DNA from: Vibrio brasiliensis LMG 20546
Lineage (GTDB): Bacteria; Pseudomonadota; Gammaproteobacteria; Enterobacterales; Vibrionaceae
Assembly: GCF_000189255.1 (NCBI RefSeq)
Contig: NZ_AEVS01000049.1
Location: forward strand, 1 to 64,000
DNA length: 64,000 bases
Direction: 5' to 3'
This document shows, piece by piece, positions 38,019 through 47,531 of this stretch. Under the pieces are notes generated by a model. It was not told where the DNA came from and did no database searches. It saw nothing but the letters and a program-made list of their open reading frames with translations. The position numbers and the translations under genes were made by a program. How positions within the stretch are numbered: position 1 is the stretch's first letter; every line of letters begins with the position of its first letter.

Positions 38019-41000
38019 ATGACCGCGCGTGAAACATTGATGCCGGTTCTGCTTGAAAAAGTTTATAAGCTTATTCAAGACAAACTCGAGCTTGCTCATC
38101 AACCCCTAGTCACCCAACTTGCTCAACATTTATTTAGTAACATTTCTCAGGACGATTTGGTCGAACGTAACGAATCTGACTTATATGGCGCAGTGGTTTC
38201 ACTTTGGCACCATATCAATGAGAAAAAAGCTGACGATATTTCTGTTCGAGTTTTCAATCCAACCGTAAGTCGCCAAGGCTGGCAATCAACTCACACAATC
38301 GTGGAGATTGTGGTTCCTGATGGTCCGTTTTTGGTCGACTCAGTAAAAATGGCACTAAGCCGTTTGGATCTGTCATCACACTTAATGCTCCATGGTCCGA
38401 CTCAGATCTCGCGTACAAAAGATGGCGAGATTACTGGCATCAACCAAGGAGAGGGCGCCCTACAGTCACTGTTCCATATTGAGGTTGACCGCCTGAGCGA
38501 TAAAGAAGCAATGGCTTCACTGAAAGAGGAACTTCTGAGTATTCTTAACGACACTGGTCTGGTTGTTCAAGACTGGTTACTGATGGTTGAGAAACTGGAA
38601 GAAGTGACTGCTCAAGTAGAAGCTCAGCAGGGCAAGGTCGAGATCCAACGCGATCGTTATGACGAGTCGATCCAGTTTTTACGCTGGTTAGGAAATCATA
38701 ACTTCACCTTCATGGGATATAAGGAATACGACCTTGTGTCTGTTGATGGCGACACTGAACTAAGACCTTCACCGGACAAAGGGCTTGGCCTGTTTGCAAA
38801 CCGTGATCGTGTTCGTACAGTTAAACTGTCTGACTTCCCTGATTCTGCACGCCTTGAAGCGAAGAAGCCATTCTTACTTATCGTGACTAAAGGTAACCGA
38901 GCATCGCGAATTCACCGTCCGGCTTACACAGACTACATTGGCATCAAGAAGTTTGATGAAAATGGCAAGGTAATTGGTGAGCACCGATTTACTGGTCTGT
39001 ATACTTCTGCGGTATATAACCAGAGCGTTGAAGGAATTCCTCTCATCCGTGAAAAAGTTGAGCGTATCCTCGAAGCAAGTCGTTACCGTGAGGGGTCATA
39101 CTCTTACAAAGCACTTCACAATATCTTAGAAAATTACCCACGTGACGAACTACTGCAGGCCAAAGAAGAAGAACTGCTAGAAGTTGGTATGGGCGTTGTA
39201 CAAATGCAGGACCGTGACCTGTTACGTCTGTTTGTACGTAAAGACCCGTTTGGCCGCTTCTTTAGCTGTATGGTGTATGTAACAAAAGATCGTTACAACA
39301 CTGAACTTCGCCGCCAGACACAGCGCATCTTGCAGCAGTACTTCGGCTGTGAACAAGAAGTAGAATTTACTACCTACTTCTCAGAGAGCCCACTCGCTCG
39401 TACTCATTACATTGTTCGTGTTGATAACAACAACATGGACGTCGACGTTAAAACGATTGAGCAAAACTTAATGGAAGCATCTTCAACTTGGGATGATCGT
39501 TTATCAGAAGCGATCGTGGCAAACTTTGGTGAGAGTAAAGGTCTGCCTTTAGCGAAAGATTACCTGCGCGCTTTCCCACGCTCATACAAAGAAGATGTTA
39601 TGCCTGGTTCTGCGGTAGCGGATATCGAACGTCTTGAAAAGCTAAGCGATGACAACAAACTTGGTATGCTTTTCTACCGTCCTCAAGAACTGGGTTCGGA
39701 TTCTAAGTCTGTACGTCTGAAACTCTACCACCGTGATGAGCCAATCCACCTATCTGATGTTATGCCAATGCTTGAAAACCTTGGCCTGCGCGTGATTGGT
39801 GAATCACCATATGAAGTTCGTAAGGCGAACGGTCAAGTATATTGGATCCTCGATTTCTCTATGCTGCATAAGAGCGAGAAGACGGTTGATCTTCGTGAAG
39901 CTCGTGATCGTTTCCAACAGGCATTTGCAGCCATCTGGGCTGGTGAACTAGAAAGTGATGGCTTTAACCGTTTGGTACTTGGCGCTTCACTAACTGGTCG
40001 TGAAATCTCAATTCTTCGCGCTTATGCTCGTTACATGCGCCAGGTTGGTTTCCCATTCAGTCAACAATACATCGAAGAGACACTGAGCCATTACCCTGAC
40101 TTGGCTAAAGGTCTGGTTGATCTGTTTGCTAAACGCTTTGAACCAAAATTCAAAGGCAGCCAGAAAGGTCAAAATGATCTGATTGCTAAGATTACTGAGC
40201 AACTTGATCATGTAGAAAGCCTGGATGATGACCGTATTATCCGTCGCTACATGGAAATGATCACCGCAACGCTGCGTACCAACTACTATCAAGTAGATGA
40301 CAACAAGCAGTTTAAGCCGTGGCTATCATTGAAGATGAAGCCAAGTGATATTCCTGAAATTCCTCAACCAGTTCCTGCGTTTGAGATCTTCGTTTACGCA
40401 CCGGACATTGAAGGTGTTCACCTGCGTGGCGGTAAAGTTGCTCGTGGTGGTCTGCGTTGGTCAGATCGTCAGGAAGACTTCCGTACAGAAATTCTTGGTC
40501 TGGTAAAAGCACAGCAAGTTAAGAACACGGTTATCGTTCCTGTAGGTGCAAAAGGTGGCTTCGTTTGTAAACGTCAGCACACGCTAAGTGGCCGTGACGA
40601 GATCTTTGCTGAAGGTCAACGTTGTTACAAACGCTTTATCCGCGCACTACTTGATGTCTCTGACAACATCATTGAAGGTGAGGTGGCTCATCCGAAGAAT
40701 GTTGTGCGTCACGATGAAGATGATCCGTACTTGGTTGTAGCTGCCGATAAGGGCACAGCGACATTCTCGGATCTGGCAAACTCAGTTTCTGAAGAGTACA
40801 ACTTCTGGCTGGGTGATGCATTTGCTTCTGGTGGTTCGAATGGTTACGACCACAAAGCTATGGGCATCACGGCTAAAGGTGGTTGGGAATCAGTGAAACG
40901 CCATTTCCGTGAAATGGGAATTAACTGTCAGACTACCGACTTCACTGCAATCGGTGTAGGTGATATGGCAGGGGATGTATTTGGTAACGGTATGCTGCTG

Positions 41001-42860
41001 TCTAAGCACATCCGTCTGCAGGCTGCATTTAACCACATGCACATCTTCATTGATCCTAATCCGGATTCAGCTTCAAGCTGGGAAGAGCGTAACCGTCTAT
41101 TCAACTTACCTCGTTCAAGTTGGGAAGATTACAATGCTGAACTGATTTCTGCTGGTGGCGGTATCTTCTCGCGTCGTGCTAAGTCGATTGCACTAACGCC
41201 AGAAATTCAGAAGATGCTACGCACTAAGAAAGCATCTGTAGCGCCAAACGATTTGATCAAAATGCTGCTATCAATGGAAGTGGATCTTCTATGGAATGGT
41301 GGTATCGGTACTTACGTTAAAGCCGCAAGTGAAACACACACTGATGTTGGCGACCGTGCTAATGATGTACTGCGTATTGATGGCCGCGACCTGAAAGCGA
41401 AAGTTGTTGGTGAAGGTGGTAACTTAGGTATGACTCAGTTAGGGCGTATTGAATATGCTCTTAACGGTGGTCGTGTCAATACCGACTTTGTCGATAACGT
41501 TGGTGGTGTAGACTGTTCAGATAACGAAGTTAACATCAAGATCTTCCTCAATGGTCTGGTGACTAATGGTGATCTTACCGTTAAGCAGCGCAACAAGATC
41601 CTTGAGTCGATGGAAGACGAAGTCGGCGAGATTGTACTTGATGATGCTTACTGTCAGGCTGAATCAATCTCAGTGACTGAGCAACAGGGCACTTCACTGG
41701 TTAAAGAGCAAATTCGCTTTATCCATACTATGGAAAAAGCGGGTCACCTTGACCGTGCACTGGAATACATTCCTGACGACGAAACGCTATTAGAGCGTGA
41801 GAAGCAGGGTATGGCACTGACTCGTCCAGAACTTTCAGTACTTGTTGCATACGGTAAGATGGTTCTTAAAGAAGAGTTGGTACACGAAGACATCGCTAAT
41901 GACGACTTCCATGCTCAACAGCTAACCAACTACTTCCCAACAGAGTTACGCCGTAACTATTCAGCCCAGATGGACAACCATCCACTGCGCGCTGAGATTA
42001 TTGCTACCGCTCTTGCAAACCAAATGGTTAACGAGATGGGATGTAACTTTGTTACTCGTCTGCAGGAAGAGACGGGTGCACACGTGGTTGATATCGCAAA
42101 TGCTTATGTGGCTTCACGTGAAATCTTCGGTCTTGGCAATGTTCTGAAACAGCTTCGTGAACTGGATAACACGGCAACTACGGTAGCTCAGTACGACATG
42201 ATGTTCTACGTGCGTCGTACGCTACGTCGTCTGTCTCGCTGGTTGCTACGTAACCGTAATGGTCGTCAATGTGTTAAAGCTCTGATTGAACTTTATCAAG
42301 GTGATGTAGAAACGATCAAACAACATCTGGATGAGATGTTGGTTCCTTCAGAAGTTGAAGAGCACAACGAAATGGCTCAGGCTTGGATCGAACAGGGTAT
42401 TGATGCTGAACTGGCTAATTATGTAGCGCGTCTGTCTAGCCTATACTCAGTACTGGATATATCCACAGTGGCTCGTGAAAAAGGCAAAACTGTCGAACAG
42501 AGTGCTAAGTTGTACTACAATCTGGGCGATCGTCTGTCACTGCACTGGTTCTTGAAACAGATCAATGGTCAGGCGGTGGATAACCACTGGCAAGCGTTAG
42601 CTCGAGCAGCTTTCCGCGAAGATCTTGATTGGCAGCAACGTCAGCTAACCGGTCAGGTACTAAGCTGTGGCTGTGCTCCAGAGGATCTTGATGTGATGAA
42701 AGCACTCGATGACTGGATCGTGACCAATGAAATCTCACTGCATCGTTGGGAAAACATTCTCAATGAATTCAAGGTGGGTTCAGTGCACGAGTTCGCGAAA
42801 TTCTCTGTTGCTTTACGCGAACTGATGCTGTTAAACCTCAATTGTTCAGCAAATGAGTAA
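38019..42860 (+). CDS. NAD-specific glutamate dehydrogenase, 180-kDa class
   Basis: A 1613-residue protein of the large GDH class. The first roughly 720 residues are regulatory ACT-like and ACT-linked regions. The catalytic dehydrogenase core follows (GGLRWSDRQEDFRTEILGLVKAQQVKNTV, VGAKGGFV with the catalytic Lys, then GVGDMAGDVFGNGM in the NAD domain and VVGEGGNLGMTQLGR). A helical C-terminal part of about 400 residues ends the protein. It converts glutamate to 2-oxoglutarate and ammonia, mainly catabolic. GGAG precedes the ATG at 38019; an in-frame TTG at 38004 is less likely. It is transcribed alone between pepN and pyrD. Confidence 0.95.
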   Translation: MTARETLMPVLLEKVYKLIQDKLELAHQPLVTQLAQHLFSNISQDDLVERNESDLYGAVVSLWHHINEKKADDISVRVFNPTVSRQGWQSTHTIVEIVVPDGPFLVDSVKMALSRLDLSSHLMLHGPTQISRTKDGEITGINQGEGALQSLFHIEVDRLSDKEAMASLKEELLSILNDTGLVVQDWLLMVEKLEEVTAQVEAQQGKVEIQRDRYDESIQFLRWLGNHNFTFMGYKEYDLVSVDGDTELRPSPDKGLGLFANRDRVRTVKLSDFPDSARLEAKKPFLLIVTKGNRASRIHRPAYTDYIGIKKFDENGKVIGEHRFTGLYTSAVYNQSVEGIPLIREKVERILEASRYREGSYSYKALHNILENYPRDELLQAKEEELLEVGMGVVQMQDRDLLRLFVRKDPFGRFFSCMVYVTKDRYNTELRRQTQRILQQYFGCEQEVEFTTYFSESPLARTHYIVRVDNNNMDVDVKTIEQNLMEASSTWDDRLSEAIVANFGESKGLPLAKDYLRAFPRSYKEDVMPGSAVADIERLEKLSDDNKLGMLFYRPQELGSDSKSVRLKLYHRDEPIHLSDVMPMLENLGLRVIGESPYEVRKANGQVYWILDFSMLHKSEKTVDLREARDRFQQAFAAIWAGELESDGFNRLVLGASLTGREISILRAYARYMRQVGFPFSQQYIEETLSHYPDLAKGLVDLFAKRFEPKFKGSQKGQNDLIAKITEQLDHVESLDDDRIIRRYMEMITATLRTNYYQVDDNKQFKPWLSLKMKPSDIPEIPQPVPAFEIFVYAPDIEGVHLRGGKVARGGLRWSDRQEDFRTEILGLVKAQQVKNTVIVPVGAKGGFVCKRQHTLSGRDEIFAEGQRCYKRFIRALLDVSDNIIEGEVAHPKNVVRHDEDDPYLVVAADKGTATFSDLANSVSEEYNFWLGDAFASGGSNGYDHKAMGITAKGGWESVKRHFREMGINCQTTDFTAIGVGDMAGDVFGNGMLLSKHIRLQAAFNHMHIFIDPNPDSASSWEERNRLFNLPRSSWEDYNAELISAGGGIFSRRAKSIALTPEIQKMLRTKKASVAPNDLIKMLLSMEVDLLWNGGIGTYVKAASETHTDVGDRANDVLRIDGRDLKAKVVGEGGNLGMTQLGRIEYALNGGRVNTDFVDNVGGVDCSDNEVNIKIFLNGLVTNGDLTVKQRNKILESMEDEVGEIVLDDAYCQAESISVTEQQGTSLVKEQIRFIHTMEKAGHLDRALEYIPDDETLLEREKQGMALTRPELSVLVAYGKMVLKEELVHEDIANDDFHAQQLTNYFPTELRRNYSAQMDNHPLRAEIIATALANQMVNEMGCNFVTRLQEETGAHVVDIANAYVASREIFGLGNVLKQLRELDNTATTVAQYDMMFYVRRTLRRLSRWLLRNRNGRQCVKALIELYQGDVETIKQHLDEMLVPSEVEEHNEMAQAWIEQGIDAELANYVARLSSLYSVLDISTVAREKGKTVEQSAKLYYNLGDRLSLHWFLKQINGQAVDNHWQALARAAFREDLDWQQRQLTGQVLSCGCAPEDLDVMKALDDWIVTNEISLHRWENILNEFKVGSVHEFAKFSVALRELMLLNLNCSANE

Positions 42861-42905
42861 ACGATTGCTATAATTCGTTGAATTAATCGGTAAAACATTT
42901 AATAA

Positions 42906-42933
42906 TACAGCCCCGTTTACACGGGGCTTTTTT
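42906..42933 (+). terminator. Terminator of glutamate dehydrogenase gene
   Basis: AGCCCCGT, loop TTAC and ACGGGGCT are followed by six T, 15 bases before the pyrD start. Confidence 0.88.
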
Positions 42934-42947
42934 CTTTCGGAGGCACA

Positions 42948-43958
42948 ATGCTTTACCGTCTAGCCAGAACTGGCTTTTTCCAACTTGATGCCGAAAAGGC
43001 ACATGATCTTGCGATTCAAAACTTCAAACGTTTTACTGGTACTCCAGTTGATCTTCTTTATCGCCAACAACTACCACACCGTCCCGTCGAATGTATGGGT
43101 CTGACCTTCCGTAATCCAGTCGGCCTTGCTGCTGGTCTTGATAAAAACGGCGAGTGTATTGAAGCATTTGATGCAATGGGCTTCGGCTTTGTCGAAGTAG
43201 GGACAGTGACACCGCGTCCACAATCTGGAAATGATAAGCCACGTTTGTTCCGTCTGGTTGAAGCTGAAGGCATTATCAACCGTATGGGCTTTAACAACCT
43301 AGGCGTTGATAATCTGGTTGAGAATGTTAAGAAAGCGAAGTTCGATTGCGTACTTGGCATTAACATCGGTAAGAATAAAGACACTCCAATCGAAAAGGGT
43401 GCGGAAGATTACCTGATTTGTATGGAAAAAGTGTACGAGCACGCTGGTTACATCGCAGTAAACATCTCGTCACCAAACACTCCGGGTCTACGCTCACTTC
43501 AGTATGGTGAAGCACTGGATGAACTACTGTCAGAGCTAAAGGCGAAACAAGCGGAACTTGCTGAAAAATATAGTAAATATGTACCGCTGGCACTAAAGAT
43601 CGCGCCGGATCTTAGTGACGATGAGATCAAACAGATCTGCCAGTCTCTACTGACTAATAATATCGATGCGGTAATTGCGACTAACACAACATTAGATCGT
43701 TCAATCGTTGAAGGCATGAAACATGCGAACGAGGCGGGTGGTCTAAGTGGTCGACCTGTACAGTCTCGCAGTACTGAAGTTGTTCGCCGTCTACACGAAG
43801 AACTTAAAGACCAAATCCCTGTGATTGGGGTAGGTGGTGTTGATTCTTATGTTGCAGCAAAAGAGAAGATGATGGCAGGTGCTAAACTGGTTCAGGTTTA
43901 TTCTGGCTTCATTTACCACGGTCCTGCACTAGTACGTGATATCGTAAAAAACCTATAG
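42948..43958 (+). CDS. pyrD: Dihydroorotate dehydrogenase, class 2
   Basis: A 336-residue, membrane-associated, quinone-dependent class 2 enzyme. The N-terminal amphipathic helices ([24 protein letters not shown]) bind the membrane and form the quinone tunnel. The FMN barrel carries [37 protein letters not shown] with the catalytic Ser, and GVGGV near the end. It oxidises dihydroorotate to orotate in pyrimidine synthesis. GGAGGCACA precedes the ATG. It is followed by zapC as in E. coli. Confidence 0.96.
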   Translation: MLYRLARTGFFQLDAEKAHDLAIQNFKRFTGTPVDLLYRQQLPHRPVECMGLTFRNPVGLAAGLDKNGECIEAFDAMGFGFVEVGTVTPRPQSGNDKPRLFRLVEAEGIINRMGFNNLGVDNLVENVKKAKFDCVLGINIGKNKDTPIEKGAEDYLICMEKVYEHAGYIAVNISSPNTPGLRSLQYGEALDELLSELKAKQAELAEKYSKYVPLALKIAPDLSDDEIKQICQSLLTNNIDAVIATNTTLDRSIVEGMKHANEAGGLSGRPVQSRSTEVVRRLHEELKDQIPVIGVGGVDSYVAAKEKMMAGAKLVQVYSGFIYHGPALVRDIVKNL

Positions 43959-43973
43959 AAGTTTAAGAGGTTA

Positions 43974-43986
43974 GTGACATTGTCAC
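43974..43986. other. matS site (MatP-binding), perfect match
   Basis: GTGACATTGTCAC fits the matS consensus GTGACRNYGTCAC at every position. It lies 16 bases after the pyrD stop, between the gene and its terminator, about 14.6 kb from dif. Confidence 0.9.
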
Positions 43987-44018
43987 TAATTCTAAATCTA
44001 TTATCTACACTCTATTTT

Positions 44019-44053
44019 GAGAGGAAATGAATTTTCATTTCCTCTTTTTTTTC
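44019..44053 (+). terminator. Terminator of pyrD
   Basis: AGAGGAAATGAA and TTCATTTCCTCT pair around a TT loop (12-bp arms) and are followed by a long T-run. Confidence 0.9.
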
Positions 44054-44141
44054 GTCTCTGAGCTAATAAAATCCACAAATACTACTTGGAAAGGTAATTA
44101 AGCGTTTTACCTAATTTCATACCACTAACAGAGATGGAACG

Positions 44142-44687
44142 ATGCTTAAACCCAATGACAAATGGACTTGGTACTATGATGACGCAGAACAGCATCTAAT
44201 GTTGGATCTGGGTGATGATATGGTATTTAAGACCAACCTTCCTCGTAAGCTAGTTGTCGATTGTGCAATTGGCGTTAATGAATTCTCTGTAGATGATGCA
44301 TCTGCATTCCAGACATACAAAGAACAAATCGCTTTATTAGGCTTAAGTGAGCCTAGACAAGCTGAACTCGCTTTGTACTGTGTCGCAGCAAAACGTTTCC
44401 ATAAACCAGTCCAACCTAAGAGCTGGTTCTTTGACAACCTTTCAGATGGACAAATGACTCCAGAAGAGGGTGATTTGATTCGTTTAAGCAATTCCTATAG
44501 TGATGGCTACTTTATCGTATTAGAGGTAGGAGAGTGCGCGAGTCTTTGCGCTTCTGTCTGCCTGGAAGAGTTTGCCCTGAACGGTTCAAAATGCCTTCAG
44601 TTTGGCCAGGCGATTAAAGTGATGCACGACAGACTTGTTATCTGCAACCACCATTTTCATGCTCAACCAATCGCCTTGGTTAGCTAA
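44142..44687 (+). CDS. zapC: Cell division protein ZapC
   Basis: A 181-residue protein (E. coli ZapC 180). The start MLKPNDKWTWYYDDAEQHLMLDL matches the family, as do PKSWFF and the C-terminal LQFGQAIKVMHDRL. ZapC binds FtsZ and bundles protofilaments at the Z-ring. Its place after pyrD is conserved. GGA lies before the ATG. Confidence 0.9.
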   Translation: MLKPNDKWTWYYDDAEQHLMLDLGDDMVFKTNLPRKLVVDCAIGVNEFSVDDASAFQTYKEQIALLGLSEPRQAELALYCVAAKRFHKPVQPKSWFFDNLSDGQMTPEEGDLIRLSNSYSDGYFIVLEVGECASLCASVCLEEFALNGSKCLQFGQAIKVMHDRLVICNHHFHAQPIALVS

Positions 44688-45159
44688 TCATTAGACTTTA
44701 TCGTTCCTTTGTTTCATTTCCCGCCAGCTATAAGCTGGCTTTTTTTTGCCTTCAATTTACCCATTCTGTTCACTGCTAGAGCTATTTCACATGTGAGCTC
44801 AGTACAAATTTTAAGCGAATAGTGCGCTTATTTTTCAGTCAATTTGCCTCGTTAATAGGGTAAATAGCTATCTAAATTCCCCATTTAGCCAAAATCTGTA
44901 ACTAAATTTCAGTTAAAAACACCTCTGGTATATACCAATTTTGGTGCGAATAAGTATTCACTTCGTCTTGAGGCCAGTTTCAACGGTAAAAAGCCCATGA
45001 TTTGAATTGATGTAGATGAAAGTTGGTGACAAGAGAGCAACAGGTCACGAAATGTACGTTTGATGAGTTAATTGAAGGTAAATTCTGGAATGGACTAACG
45101 ATGAACTAATGATGTCGGGTATAATGCGGGGTCATTTTCTACTGAATTAAAACATCACT
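44688..45159. other. Gene-free gap before rlmKL
   Basis: 472 bases without a supported ORF. It contains the zapC terminator at 44720-44748 and a TATAAT at 45120-45125, 34 bases before the rlmKL ATG, which is a plausible -10 element although no clear -35 is seen. The rest is AT-rich with no structure I can name. Confidence 0.5.
44720..44748 (+). terminator. Terminator of zapC
   Basis: GCCAGCT, loop ATA and AGCTGGC are followed by eight T. Confidence 0.88.
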
Positions 45160-47283
45160 ATGCATCAATATCTTGCGGTTACGTCCAATGGTCTAGAAAA
45201 CCTATTGGTTGACGAGCTAACTAAGCTAGGGATCAGCGACGCTAAACCTGTGCAGGCGGGCGTACGTTTCAAGGCGAGCAACGAGCAGATTTATCGCGTC
45301 TGTCTATGGAGCCGTCTGGCTTCACGTTTTGTTCGTGTACTATCTGAGTTCACATGTAACGATGATATGGATCTGTATCTAGCGTCTTCAGCAGTGAACT
45401 GGGTGAATCAATTCCATAGCTCGAAGAAGTTTGTCGTTGATTTTAACGGTACGAACCGCGAAATCCGTAACAGCCAGTACGGTGCAATGAAAGTTAAAGA
45501 TGCGGTAGTGGACAGCTTTGAGAAAAAGAACCTGCCACGTCCTTCGATCAGTAAAGATCAAGCAGATCTTCGCATTCATGTTCGCTTACATAAAGATAAA
45601 GCTATCCTTGGTATCGATATGGTAGGCGGGGGTTTGCATCAACGTGGTTACCGACCTGCATCAGGCCGTGCTCCTTTACGTGAGACTCTGGCAGCAGCGA
45701 TTATCCTGCGTAGTGGGTGGGACACTGATAAGCCTCTATTAGACCCAATGTGTGGCTCTGGTACGCTACTTATTGAAGCGGCCATGATGGCTGCAAATAT
45801 GGCACCAGGTGTAAACCGTGCTAAGTGGGGCTTTGAGTCACTAGAAGACTTCGAACCTGAGTTGTGGGCAGAGATTAAATCTGAGGCTAGTGTACAAGCT
45901 CGCCGTGGTGTCAATAAAACTGACACCAAGTTTTATGGCTTCGATAATGACTCACGCGTATTGAAAACTGCTCAAGATAACGCTCGTCGTGCAGGTGTTG
46001 AGTCATTGATTGAATTCAAACTTGGTGATGCTGCGGAAGTTAAGCGTCCTGAAGGCTTCGAAGCAGGGGTCATTGTATCTAACCCGCCATATGGTGAGCG
46101 TCTAGGTACTCAACCAGGCTTAATTGCTCTATATACCGCATTTGGTGCTCAGCTTAAGTCAGAGTTTGGTGGCTGTCAGGCATCGATTTTCTCTAGCTCA
46201 GACGAATTATTAAGCTGTTTACGTATGCGTGCAGACAAACAGTTTAAATTGAATAATGGTGCGTTACCGTGTCACCAAAAGAACTACTCGATCAGTGAGC
46301 GCGTGGCACAAGACTCAAGTGACAATGTAACTGAATCTTTGGTTGCTCCAGACTTTTCAAACCGTCTAAAGAAAAATATTGCTAAAATCGGCAAGTGGGC
46401 GCGTAAAGAAAAACTCGATTGTTACCGTATCTATGATGCAGATTTGCCTGAATACAACGTTGCTATCGATGTGTATTTGGATCAACTGGTCATTCAGGAA
46501 TACGCAGCACCAAAGAATATCCCTGAAGAGAAAGCGAAACGTCGCCTAACGGATATTATTCGTGCCACGATTCAGGTTACCGAAACTCCTGCTAATAAAG
46601 TGGTACTAAAAGTTCGCGAAAAGCAGAAGGGACGTTCTCAATATCAGAAGCTATCACAGCAATCAGAAACACTGGTTGTTAATGAGTATGGCGTGAAGCT
46701 ATCGGTTAACCTACACGACTACCTAGATACCGGTTTGTTCCTTGATCATAAGATCACGCGCCGTAAGCTTGGTGAGATGGCTCAGGGCAAAGATTTCCTT
46801 AACCTGTTCGCTTACACCGGTTCTGGTACCGTTCATGCTGCATGTGGTGGTGCTAAATCAACCACTACGGTTGATATGTCTAACACTTACCTTGAGTGGG
46901 CGAAAGAGAACATGAAGCTCAACGGTCAGGTAGGTCGCCAGCACCGCTTTGAACAGGCGGACTGCTTACAATGGCTAGAGACTTCGACTGCTCAGTTTGA
47001 TCTTATCTTTATTGATCCTCCGACGTTTTCCAACTCGAAACGTATGGAACAGAGCTTTGACGTCCAGCGCGACCATATCCAGCTAATGAAGAACCTTAAG
47101 CGTCTGCTGCGTGCTGGTGGCACAATTGTGTTCTCAAACAACAAACGTCACTTCAAAATGGATTTAGAAGCGCTTGAGCAACTAGGGCTTGAAGCGAAGA
47201 ACATTTCTCACCAAACACTACCGCTGGATTTTGCACGTAATAAGCATATCCACAACTGTTGGGTGATAACTCACAAGGACTAA
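45160..47283 (+). CDS. rlmKL: Bifunctional 23S rRNA methyltransferase RlmKL
   Basis: A 707-residue fusion (E. coli RlmL 702). A THUMP domain covers residues about 45-155. The RlmL methyltransferase, with [17 protein letters not shown] and [11 protein letters not shown], makes m2G2445. A second RlmK methyltransferase ([32 protein letters not shown]) makes m7G2069. It is followed by an overlapping glutaredoxin-like gene and uup. Confidence 0.95.
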   Translation: MHQYLAVTSNGLENLLVDELTKLGISDAKPVQAGVRFKASNEQIYRVCLWSRLASRFVRVLSEFTCNDDMDLYLASSAVNWVNQFHSSKKFVVDFNGTNREIRNSQYGAMKVKDAVVDSFEKKNLPRPSISKDQADLRIHVRLHKDKAILGIDMVGGGLHQRGYRPASGRAPLRETLAAAIILRSGWDTDKPLLDPMCGSGTLLIEAAMMAANMAPGVNRAKWGFESLEDFEPELWAEIKSEASVQARRGVNKTDTKFYGFDNDSRVLKTAQDNARRAGVESLIEFKLGDAAEVKRPEGFEAGVIVSNPPYGERLGTQPGLIALYTAFGAQLKSEFGGCQASIFSSSDELLSCLRMRADKQFKLNNGALPCHQKNYSISERVAQDSSDNVTESLVAPDFSNRLKKNIAKIGKWARKEKLDCYRIYDADLPEYNVAIDVYLDQLVIQEYAAPKNIPEEKAKRRLTDIIRATIQVTETPANKVVLKVREKQKGRSQYQKLSQQSETLVVNEYGVKLSVNLHDYLDTGLFLDHKITRRKLGEMAQGKDFLNLFAYTGSGTVHAACGGAKSTTTVDMSNTYLEWAKENMKLNGQVGRQHRFEQADCLQWLETSTAQFDLIFIDPPTFSNSKRMEQSFDVQRDHIQLMKNLKRLLRAGGTIVFSNNKRHFKMDLEALEQLGLEAKNISHQTLPLDFARNKHIHNCWVITHKD

Positions 47284-47291
47284 CAGTAAAC

Positions 47292-47531
47292 GTGATTACG
47301 TTATACAGTACAGAAGGGTGCCATCTGTGTGAGATGGCATTTGCCCTGACTCAACAACTCAATATTTCCACTCAAATCGAGATTGTCGACATAGCGTTCG
47401 ATGATGAGCTATTTTCTCGTTACGGCGTCACGATTCCCGTGCTGAATTATCAAGGCAAAGAGTTAAATTGGCCGTTTGATTTGGAACAGTTACAAGTTTG
47501 GTTAAGCGATAATGGCATTACTTACAATTAA
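47292..47531 (+). CDS. Glutaredoxin-like thioredoxin-fold protein
   Basis: About 80 residues with the glutaredoxin-like DUF836 pattern: ITLYSTEGCHLCEMA, where CHLC is the redox CxxC at the start of the first helix, then VDIAFDDELFSRYGVTIPVL with the cis-Pro strand. It is probably a small disulfide oxidoreductase; the partner is unknown. The GTG at 47292 with AAGGA upstream (rather far, 12 bases) gives the family N-terminus. The frame also opens at a TTG at 47259 inside rlmKL. Its 3' end overlaps the uup start by 20 bases, so rlmKL, this gene and uup form an operon. Confidence 0.85.
   Translation: MITLYSTEGCHLCEMAFALTQQLNISTQIEIVDIAFDDELFSRYGVTIPVLNYQGKELNWPFDLEQLQVWLSDNGITYN

Noticed and set aside
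44821-44848. AGTGCGCTTA resembling the XerC arm of dif
   Set aside because: Only the first bases agree; no XerD arm TTATGTTAAAT follows, so it is not a second dif.
46319-46331. GTGACAATGTAAC, one mismatch to matS, inside rlmKL
   Set aside because: A mismatch in a core arm position and a coding location; single-mismatch hits also occur at 20286 and 55122 and may be chance.
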